Shown here one piece after another: positions 51,722-58,242 of a stretch of DNA of 64,000 nucleotides. The stretch is from CALGLS01 sp965222105 (lineage in GTDB: Bacteria > Bacteroidota > Bacteroidia > Chitinophagales > Saprospiraceae). The DNA is taken from contig CBDCTQ010000033.1 of assembly GCA_965222105.1 (NCBI GenBank), positions 107,066 through 171,065 of the forward strand. The letters run 5' to 3'. Position 1 is the stretch's first letter. Every line of letters starts with the position of its first letter. Below the pieces are notes generated by a model. That model made no database searches. It was not told where the DNA came from and saw only the letters and a program-made list of their open reading frames with translations. The translations under genes and the position numbers were made by a program.

Positions 51722-51973
51722 CTACCCCGGCTGCAGATCCAGATTGACCATTTTAAATACCACTACCACGTCCGTCTCCTTTTCAAAACTCTGCCGCACT
51801 TCTTTCGTGATTGCATTCATCAATTCATCATATGGCCCAAATACCTGGGTACTCATCGTATTGGAGCTCACTTGCAGGGCGGTATAGGATTTTAGCCGCT
51901 CTATGAATTGTAAGATGGGGGTGCCGTAATCATTGGTCAAAGGGTACATGCTGATCTCGATAGAGGCGTTCAT
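51722..51973 (-). CDS. Thiamine-binding (MTH1187/YkoF-type) domain protein
   Basis: An 83-residue ferredoxin-like-fold protein: MNASIEISMYPLTNDYGTPI, LQFIERLKSYTALQVSSNTM, STQVFGPYDELMNAITKEV, VVVVFKMVNLDLQPG. The pattern SxYPL at the first strand, a loop with SSNTMSTQVFG and GPYDELM is characteristic of this small family, whose members bind thiamine or related ligands. Physiological role not well established. Convergent with the candidate small-RNA unit. Confidence 0.7.
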   Translation of the reverse strand: MNASIEISMYPLTNDYGTPILQFIERLKSYTALQVSSNTMSTQVFGPYDELMNAITKEVRQSFEKETDVVVVFKMVNLDLQPG

Positions 51974-52019
51974 ACTTTACAGGTTATTGATTAATAATTA
52001 ATAATTAATAATTTTTAAC

Positions 52020-52601
52020 ATGCTCGACATCATCTCTTTTTTGACGGGGGGGAGCAATCGCATCGTACTGAAACGCCACGAATACATTCGGGCGGGGCTG
52101 TGGTTGCTGGGCATATTTTTGGTCATCGTGATCTATGCCCTGGAGGTAAAATACTTCAATAATACCTTCGGGGTGGGATCGTTGGTCAGGCGCGCCGTGG
52201 TAGTGGGTGCCTTATTGGGGGTGGTACTTGGGTTTTTGCTTACGCGAAATAAGCCCGATATGGAGCTCCTCCTCAAGTTTCAACTATGGGTCGCCGTCAT
52301 CATTGGGTGCATCGTTATTATGCCCTTGCTGGCCAGCTTGTCGAACCGGCTATTGTCCTTTCAGCCAGCCCAACCCATACCGGTTGAACTGGTCCGCGTA
52401 GAAGGGTTTTACGCCAATCGATTTGGTTTGCCGGAAGGCCAGGCTCCTTCTGCTGACGGATATTACGTATTTTTTATAAAAGACAATCAACTAGAGCGGC
52501 TAAAATATGCTGCCCACCCATTTCCCGGAGCACAAGCAGGGGAGGTTGTCGACATTCCGGTCAAAACCGGTCTGTGGAACTACGATTTCGTCCCGATTTA
52601 A
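52020..52601 (+). CDS. Hypothetical inner-membrane protein with periplasmic tail
   Basis: A 193-residue protein with three predicted membrane helices: AGLWLLGIFLVIVIYALEV (about 25-43), RAVVVGALLGVVLGFLL (58-75) and LWVAVIIGCIVIMPLLASL (90-108). A soluble tail of about 80 residues follows (RVEGFYANRFGLPEGQAPSA, DGYYVFFIKDNQLERLKYAA), probably a small beta domain. No family recognised. It lies 36 bp upstream of murB on the same strand, so likely co-transcribed, but a functional link is unproven. Confidence 0.6.
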   Translation: MLDIISFLTGGSNRIVLKRHEYIRAGLWLLGIFLVIVIYALEVKYFNNTFGVGSLVRRAVVVGALLGVVLGFLLTRNKPDMELLLKFQLWVAVIIGCIVIMPLLASLSNRLLSFQPAQPIPVELVRVEGFYANRFGLPEGQAPSADGYYVFFIKDNQLERLKYAAHPFPGAQAGEVVDIPVKTGLWNYDFVPI

Positions 52602-52637
52602 ACTTTACTTTTTTCTCTAGCCGTTAAGGCCTCCACC

Positions 52638-53672
52638 ATGTTCAAAAAACTAGCCCGGCATTTCGATCTACAATTTGATTTCGATCTTCAGCCCTACAAC
52701 AGTTTTGGCATAAAGGTCGGGGCCAGAGCTTATGTGCAGATACATTCAACAAAACAACTACAACACCTCCTCTCGCTCTACAATGGGCCTATATTCGTAC
52801 TGGGTGGCGGCTCCAATCTCCTTTTCACAAACGATGTCGATGCCCTGGTCGTCCACAACCGGATCATGGGCAAAGAGCGGGTGCGCACCTTTCCCAAAAG
52901 CGTATACGTGCGGGCAGGCGCAGGCGAAAACTGGCAACAATTCGTTTGCTGGGCCATCGGTAAGGGCTGGGGAGGCATCGAAAACCTGTCGCTCATACCC
53001 GGAACCGTCGGGGCAGCACCTATTCAAAATATCGGTGCCTACGGAGTAGAACTTCAATCCGTATTTCGACAGTTGAAAGCCGTCGATTTGACAACCGGCA
53101 AACTGCATATTTTCCGCAGCAAGGACTGCCGGTTCGGCTACCGCGACAGCATCTTCAAACGACAACTCAAAGACCGGTTCTTCATTTGCGAGGTTACGGT
53201 TTGCCTCTCCCGGTTTCCCAAAATTAACACCAGCTACGGAGCCATTCGGCAAACCCTGGCCGATATGCAGGTCGACCGTCCCGGCATTTCTGATGTGAGC
53301 AAAGCCGTCATACAAATACGCTCCTCCAAATTGCCCGACCCGGCAAAAATAGGCAATGCCGGCTCCTTTTTTAAAAACCCCGAAGTAGACAACAATACAT
53401 TCACAAAAATCCAACAACGCTTTCCCGAAATGCCGTTCTATCCTTTGCCGGAAGGCCGGACCAAGATACCCGCCGGCTGGCTCATCGAGCAATGCGGTTG
53501 GAAAGGCAAGCGCATTGGCGATGCCGGCTGTCACCAAAACCAGGCCCTGGTGCTGGTCAACCACGGCCATGCTACCGGCGCAGAGATATACCACCTGGCC
53601 CAAAAGATCAAAAAATCGGTGCAGGAGCGATTTGGAGTTGAGCTGATGGAAGAAGTGCGGGTGGTTGGGTGA
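52638..53672 (+). CDS. murB: UDP-N-acetylenolpyruvoylglucosamine reductase
   Basis: A 344-residue flavoenzyme that makes UDP-MurNAc for peptidoglycan. Features: LQPYNSFGIKVGARAYVQIH, the FAD-binding FVLGGGSNLLFTNDVDALVV, GWGGIENLSLIPGTVGAAPI, QNIGAYGVELQSVF, the YRDSIFK element in CRFGYRDSIFKRQ, KIGNAGSFFKNPEV with the catalytic Ser, and the C-terminal PAGWLIEQCGWKGKRIGDAG with NHGHATGAEI. This is a type I (E. coli-like) MurB of normal length. An SBBP remnant reads into the 3' end on the other strand. Confidence 0.95.
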   Translation: MFKKLARHFDLQFDFDLQPYNSFGIKVGARAYVQIHSTKQLQHLLSLYNGPIFVLGGGSNLLFTNDVDALVVHNRIMGKERVRTFPKSVYVRAGAGENWQQFVCWAIGKGWGGIENLSLIPGTVGAAPIQNIGAYGVELQSVFRQLKAVDLTTGKLHIFRSKDCRFGYRDSIFKRQLKDRFFICEVTVCLSRFPKINTSYGAIRQTLADMQVDRPGISDVSKAVIQIRSSKLPDPAKIGNAGSFFKNPEVDNNTFTKIQQRFPEMPFYPLPEGRTKIPAGWLIEQCGWKGKRIGDAGCHQNQALVLVNHGHATGAEIYHLAQKIKKSVQERFGVELMEEVRVVG

Positions 53673-53910
53673 TGCTAATGGGCCGGTGATGTAAACGTTG
53701 CCCTGATCGTCTGTGGTGATGGCATGACCGAAGTCAGCGTCTTCTTCTCCAATCCGCTTGGCCCACTCAAAGTTGCCATCGGTGTCGAGTTTTAGGATAA
53801 AAATGTCTCTTTCTTCTTCCTCACCATAGGGAGTAAGGTTATACACCCCGGGGCCGGGATCATCAATACTACTGTCACCTATCTGTCCGGCCCATTCCAA
53901 TTCGGGAATC
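53673..53910 (-). pseudogene. Remnant of an SBBP (beta-propeller repeat) protein
   Basis: The minus-strand frame reads PELEWAGQIGDSSIDDPGPG, then DIFILKLDTDGNFEWAKRIG and GHAITTDDQGNVYITG. These are the W-AxxxG and DIFILKLDTDGN...W...G...D-GNVYITG motifs of SBBP beta-propeller repeats. Only about one and a half repeats are left; the frame then runs into antisense murB. Complete SBBP proteins in this phylum are long and usually end in a T9SS domain, and such a domain fragment lies next door on the opposite strand. A broken, non-functional piece. Confidence 0.6.
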
Positions 53911-53941
53911 TGACAAAACAGACGATGATTGTGCCCAACTG

Positions 53942-54265
53942 GTGAAGCTGAAATACATCCCCGAAGGGAGCGGCACCAACAGGAGCAGTACACAATCGAA
54001 TGCCAGCGATCTCATCGTAGGAGCGCGTCCCAATCCGACCAGTGGCGAACTCTTTTTTGACATCACAACGGCCGAAGCCACGGAGTACACTATTCAGGTA
54101 TTTAGTGCGGCAGGACAGAAACTGACGCAGCGCCGCGTGCAGTTGCAGGAGGGCCCCAACAGGGTAGAAATGGAGGCTATTGCCAACTGGCCGGAGAGGT
54201 TGTATTACTTCAGGGTTACCAGCTCGTCAGGCGATTATTCTACGGGGCAGTTTGTGAAGAACTAA
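53942..54265 (+). pseudogene. Orphan T9SS type A sorting domain (gene remnant)
   Basis: 107 residues from a GTG codon; the frame is open further upstream without an ATG (SDKTDDDCAQLVKLKYIPEG). The C-terminal 80 residues are a full T9SS domain: LIVGARPNPTSGELFFDITT, YTIQVFSAAGQKLTQRRVQL, PERLYYFRVTSS, GQFVKN. There is no signal peptide and no cargo, so it cannot be a functional secreted protein by itself. It is probably the 3' end of a gene whose body was lost or inverted; the SBBP remnant abuts it in opposite orientation. Confidence 0.6.
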
Positions 54266-54348
54266 AGCCTCGGCCTTTCCGATCTTACTGATGTGGAGGT
54301 AGCATAGGGGGGCTTTTGGACGTTCCGGAAGCGCCTCTATTATGATTA

Positions 54349-54508
54349 GTAATGCTCAAAAAATAACTTCCTCGTTTATGGCTGCCTCTTTCGGCACTGC
54401 ACTTCGTTGAAAAGCCTCGCCGATGCTAAGGCATCGCCTACGTTTTTCGCCTCGTTCAGCACCAAAATAGACTACCCAAAATCGGGAATTTATTTATTAC
54501 GCATTACT
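54349..54508. repeat. MITE-like element with terminal inverted repeats, about 160 bp
   Basis: The ends AGTAATGC (54349-54356) and GCATTACT (54501-54508) are perfect inverted repeats extended by matching A/T-rich bases (AAATAA / TTATTT). The centre holds the hairpin CGATGC-TAAG-GCATCG. This is the same plan as the element at 44366-44509, though sequence differs. The flanking parts of 54266-54686 hold one more GC-rich palindrome (AAGCCCGGC-GGGGA-GCCGGGCTT, about 54552-54574) and no ORF. Confidence 0.55.
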
Positions 54509-54686
54509 TAGAGGCTTCAAAGGGTATCGTCAGACACTCCCAATAATACGAAAGCCCGGCGGGGAGCCGGGCTTGCAGAGTGAAGAGTATGCCCGTAAGA
54601 GGCATAGCTATGATAATAACTGATGTCACAAGGTAACAATTTTTGGTATACAAAGCAATAAGGAACTGACACTTTCTGCATTCAGA

Positions 54687-55316
54687 TTAATTTATTATCA
54701 TCACACTATTTGGATCCGACTCTGTCAATAGGCCATCAGAATACCCCTTCAACCGCACCGCCTTCCCCCGTTCCGTCAATACGGCATCCTCAAAATCCAA
54801 CCGGATGCCGTCGAGGATCTCCAGGGCCGGCCGTTTGTGCGGTGTGATGACGATCAGTTGTGGTGAGCAGTCAAAAAGCTGGCGGGTCAGCGGGTACAAT
54901 TTCTTAGGTGGGCACAAATGCATGGCAAAGCTGCAAATCACGGAAGTATATTGTTTGCCGGAGAGCTTACCGCGTATTACATCGTCGAAGGAGTAGGGTA
55001 GGCAGGGGTGATCCATCCGTTGGGTGTAGGCCTTTTGGGTAAAGGGGTCGCAGCCTTCTACATGGTCGTAGCCCAGGTTGGAAAGAACCTGGCTGACCTC
55101 TCCGCTGCCGCAACAAAAGTCGAGTACCCGGCGGCAATCGATTTGGTGGTGGTTGCGTCGGATCAACTCGGCGATATACGAAAAATGCGGATTGCAATAG
55201 GTTGCTCCGTTATCGCGGTAAAAACCTTCCACGCCCAGCTCGGCGTATCCATTGCGGATGGCCTGGAGAGGCGTGGTGGGTTTTAGTTTCCTTCCTGCTG
55301 GTCTTTTGCGCGCCAT
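54687..55316 (-). CDS. Class I SAM-dependent methyltransferase
   Basis: A 209-residue protein, taken from MARKRPAGRKLKPTTPLQAI; the long ORF upstream of it (to 55991) is an out-of-frame shadow of the MlaD gene. SAM-binding features: VLDFCCGSGEVSQVLSNLGY (motif I, FCCGSGE), HVEGCDPFTQKAYT (motif II Asp), SVICSFAMHLCPPKKLYPL, and LIVITPHKRPALEIL. A region YRDNGATYCNPHFSYIAELI precedes motif I. Substrate unknown. Its 5' end overlaps the 3' end of the MlaD gene by 34 bp, so the two are co-transcribed and possibly translationally coupled. Confidence 0.82.
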   Translation of the reverse strand: MARKRPAGRKLKPTTPLQAIRNGYAELGVEGFYRDNGATYCNPHFSYIAELIRRNHHQIDCRRVLDFCCGSGEVSQVLSNLGYDHVEGCDPFTQKAYTQRMDHPCLPYSFDDVIRGKLSGKQYTSVICSFAMHLCPPKKLYPLTRQLFDCSPQLIVITPHKRPALEILDGIRLDFEDAVLTERGKAVRLKGYSDGLLTESDPNSVMIIN

Positions 55317-56332
55317 TTTTTGACTTTTTTTCTGGATTTTAGCGGCATATAGTTGTAGGGATGGTCTCTGAAATCCGACAGCAAAGCATCGAGGTCGGTG
55401 ACGGTCTTGTTGAGCCTTTCGGCAAATTCGGGGTCGTTGGCGAGCATGGCCAGGGCGCCTTCCCCTTCGTTGATGCGGTTGGCCAGGCCCCTGTATTCGC
55501 TCAATGTGGAGTCTACGTTTTGAAGTGTTTGCTGTAATCGGGTCATGGTTTGTCCGGTGGTGGCAAGCATCATGCGGGCCGAGTCGATGGTGGCACCAAA
55601 GTCGGCCTGGTTGAGGTCGGTCATCAGTCCATCGGCGTTGTCGAGCAGGGAGGTGATCCGGGCGTTGCTGCTGGCCACGTTGCCGGTGATGGATTCGAGA
55701 TTGGTAAGCGTTCTGGAAAGGGAACCCGATGAAGCGGCCATCAACCGGTTGAGGCGGTCGGTGGTCGACTGGAGGTTCTTCATGCTGGCTTCCAGGTTGA
55801 GGAGTATTCTGCCCAGAAGGATCTCTTCGTTGTTCAATCGTTCGCTCAGGGTGTCTACCACCGGGCCAATATTGTCTTTTAGAGTGACCATATAACCCTG
55901 TAGATCGTCTTTGGGGAGCATGGCTTGTAGCATACCGACGGTTCGGCCCGCGATGTAATCTCCGCTTTCTACGCAATCCGCTCCCGAGCAAGGTGTGTTG
56001 TTGACAATGCGTACAGCTTTGCCTCCCATCAGGCTGGCGTCGACGATTTCGGCTACAGCGGCTTTGTGGATTTTGATGTCGTTGTCTACATCCAGGATGG
56101 CAATGATGGTGCGCATGTCGTCGGGATTGATGTAGATGTCGCTCACCACTCCGATCTGAAAGCCATTGAAGGTTACGGGAGAAGAAACCGCCAGCATTTC
56201 CACTTTTTCGTACTTGACGTAAATGAGGTTGGAGGTGGTCAATATATTCTGCCCTTTGATGAATTTGAATCCAAAAATGAACAAGGCGATGGTGACGACG
56301 GCCAGGATGCCGATTTTTGTTTCGTTTGACAT
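55283..56332 (-). CDS. MlaD/MCE-family phospholipid transport protein
   Basis: A 349-residue periplasmic lipid-binding protein anchored by one N-terminal helix: MSNETKIGILAVVTIALFIF (start chosen here; 56362 would add ten residues). The MCE domain follows (about 35-120): VYVKYEKVEMLAVSSPVTFN-like strand, GFQIGVVSDIYINPDDMRTI, DASLMGGKAVRIVNN with the conserved LLGGK-type motif. The C-terminal half (about 150-330) is a long amphipathic helix region (TTDRLNRLMAASSGSLSRTL and neighbours), typical of MCE proteins that form a lipid tunnel. It should work with an MlaE permease and MlaF ATPase, not in the window. Confidence 0.87.
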   Translation of the reverse strand: MSNETKIGILAVVTIALFIFGFKFIKGQNILTTSNLIYVKYEKVEMLAVSSPVTFNGFQIGVVSDIYINPDDMRTIIAILDVDNDIKIHKAAVAEIVDASLMGGKAVRIVNNTPCSGADCVESGDYIAGRTVGMLQAMLPKDDLQGYMVTLKDNIGPVVDTLSERLNNEEILLGRILLNLEASMKNLQSTTDRLNRLMAASSGSLSRTLTNLESITGNVASSNARITSLLDNADGLMTDLNQADFGATIDSARMMLATTGQTMTRLQQTLQNVDSTLSEYRGLANRINEGEGALAMLANDPEFAERLNKTVTDLDALLSDFRDHPYNYMPLKSRKKVKKWRAKDQQEGN

Positions 56333-56487
56333 GTTGTTGTTTTTGATGGGAGGTCGGATCACGTTGTTGTCAGACCTCGTTGTTGTCAGATCGTTCCGCC
56401 AGGGCGGAACTGTCAGAAGTCAGACTTCCCTCACTTCGTCGAAGTCTGTGACTTCGATGCTAGATATATCACGCGCTCATCCCTATA
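56333..56487. repeat. Composite short-palindrome repeat region
   Basis: It contains GTTCCGCC-AG-GGCGGAAC, an AGTCAGACTT / AAGTCTGtgACT pair and the end string GATGCTAGATATATCACGCGCTC, distantly similar to the GCTCCGCTAATATGTCATGCACTC end near 1895-1915. Confidence 0.45.
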
Positions 56488-57984
56488 TTATTTTATCCTT
56501 TTCCCGTTGCGGTAAGCCACCACGAATGCTTCGGAGAATCCCATTTTGCGCAATTCGTTTTTGGCGTTGACCGCTTCTTCTTTATTGTTGAAACCGATGA
56601 CGAGATATTTGAATTGATCGCCCTCTTTGAGGAGTTGGACCGAGTATTTGACATCTTGCCAGGGGCTTTGGCTGGTGTCGAGCAATTTGCCAGAGCTGGC
56701 CAGCAGTACCTTGTATTCGGTGGCTTCTATCTCTTCTTTTGTCAGTGTGGGTTCCTGATCGTTTTTGACCAGCAGGGTGGGGGCCATCCCCTTTGATACC
56801 GGTTTGGTGGAACGCTCCGATGGTGGCGTTGTTTTTTTGCGTTTTGCCGGGGTGGTGGCAGCTATGGCAGGCAGTAGCGCTTCCTGATGGTCGGCAGGGG
56901 TCGATTCTGAGGCTTTTTTTCGGTCGATGGAGTTGACCTGTGCGGTGGTGGAACTGACTTGAATGGGGTGGAGGGCCGCTTTTACTTCGGCGATTTTTTT
57001 GGCGTGGACGGTGTTGGATTCCACTTCCTGTTTGTAGGCCATGAAGGCTTTGAGGATCGACAGGGCCATGTTTGACTGGCCGGTTTCGCTGGCCAGGTAT
57101 TGTTCGTCGTCGTAGTTGGAGAGGTATCCTGTTTCCACCAAAACGCTGGGCATGGTGGTTTGTTTGAGTACGACAAATCCTGCTTGTTTTACGCCTCTGC
57201 TGTGGCGGTTGTTGTTGGTCGATAGATGGTGTTCGATGGTGTTGGCCAGGAGGATGCTTTGTTCGAGGTAGGCATTTTGATACATCGAAAGGATGATGTG
57301 GCCTTCCGGCGAATGGGGGTCATAGCCGCCGTAGGTTTGTTCGTAATTGTCTTCGTAGAGGATGGAGGCGTTTTCCCGCTTGGCGACGTTGAGATTCTGT
57401 TTGGCCGTGTGCAGGCCCATGACGTAGGTTTCGGAGCCTTGAATGGTGCCGCCGTCGGGCATGTAGTTGCAATGGATGGAAATGAAGAGGTCGGCATCAT
57501 TGGAGTTGGCGATGTAGGCCCGGTCGTTGAGGGGGACGAATACATCGGTCGAGCGGGTGTACAACACTTTTATGCCGGGGAAGTTGCCTGCCAGGCTGTT
57601 GCCCAGCCGGAGTGCAATGTTGAGGGCGATGTCTTTTTCGATGAGGAAGCGGCCTTTGGCGCCCCGGTCGCGTCCGCCATGGCCTGCATCAATGACGACG
57701 GTCTTAATTTTATAATCGTTTTCTGTTACAAAGTTATCTTTGATATATTTGCCCATTCCGGCGCCAAAATCGGGGGTATTAATGAGGGTGGTTTTGTTTT
57801 CCGAAAGGTGTGGAATGAAACAGGTCTGGTGCGAATGCCGTTCCGATATGTTAAAAACATTAAGAAACGGCTCGTCAGAATGGAGAAGATCGTCGGAAGG
57901 TTTTACCAAATTGTTAAAGTAAATGGTAACAACTGGCAGTAAAACTAAAAACGACGTTACTTTGAGGATATTGGATTTCATCAT
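56488..57984 (-). CDS. N-acetylmuramoyl-L-alanine amidase with C-terminal SPOR-like domain
   Basis: A 498-residue cell-wall hydrolase. It has an N-terminal membrane/signal segment (ILKVTSFLVLLPVVTIYF), then an Amidase_3 catalytic domain (about 90-310): TVVIDAGHGGRDRGAKGRF with the zinc His, FLIEKDIALNIALRLGNSL with Glu, NDADLFISIHCNYMPDGG with His, ETYVMGLHTAKQNLNVAKRE, and VLVETGYLSNYDDEQYLASE with the catalytic Glu. A Thr/Lys/Pro-rich linker follows, then a SPOR-like domain (about 425-498, SVQLLKEGDQFKYLVIGFNN, KNELRKMGFSEAFVVAYRNG). SPOR domains bind denuded glycan at division sites, suggesting a role in daughter-cell separation. Divergent from lptD. Confidence 0.92.
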   Translation of the reverse strand: MMKSNILKVTSFLVLLPVVTIYFNNLVKPSDDLLHSDEPFLNVFNISERHSHQTCFIPHLSENKTTLINTPDFGAGMGKYIKDNFVTENDYKIKTVVIDAGHGGRDRGAKGRFLIEKDIALNIALRLGNSLAGNFPGIKVLYTRSTDVFVPLNDRAYIANSNDADLFISIHCNYMPDGGTIQGSETYVMGLHTAKQNLNVAKRENASILYEDNYEQTYGGYDPHSPEGHIILSMYQNAYLEQSILLANTIEHHLSTNNNRHSRGVKQAGFVVLKQTTMPSVLVETGYLSNYDDEQYLASETGQSNMALSILKAFMAYKQEVESNTVHAKKIAEVKAALHPIQVSSTTAQVNSIDRKKASESTPADHQEALLPAIAATTPAKRKKTTPPSERSTKPVSKGMAPTLLVKNDQEPTLTKEEIEATEYKVLLASSGKLLDTSQSPWQDVKYSVQLLKEGDQFKYLVIGFNNKEEAVNAKNELRKMGFSEAFVVAYRNGKRIK

Positions 57985-58242
57985 CTATTCATCAGTGTTT
58001 CAGGAAAATACAAGTTCTTTATAACTACTATAACATTGCCAACAGCAAGAGGCGTACCTAAAAATGAAAAATTGTAAATGTACTGGTTAAAGAACTCATT
58101 TCGCTCTACGGCGATATAGGATACTGAATAGGTGTGGCTCTCCTTTGCTCGCTCGAAAAATAGATTCAAAAAGGGAAGTCATTTTTTGAGCTTTACTTAA
58201 TCGTGGATCTGGTGTCAAATGCAAAGAAAAACAATTAATTAG

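Noticed and set aside
52758..53993. A 411-codon minus-strand frame across murB
   Set aside because: Only the first roughly 100 codons (outside murB) look like an SBBP remnant. The remainder is antisense murB.
54687..55991. A 434-codon reading of the methyltransferase gene
   Set aside because: The upstream half is the MlaD gene read out of frame. The real protein begins at 55316.
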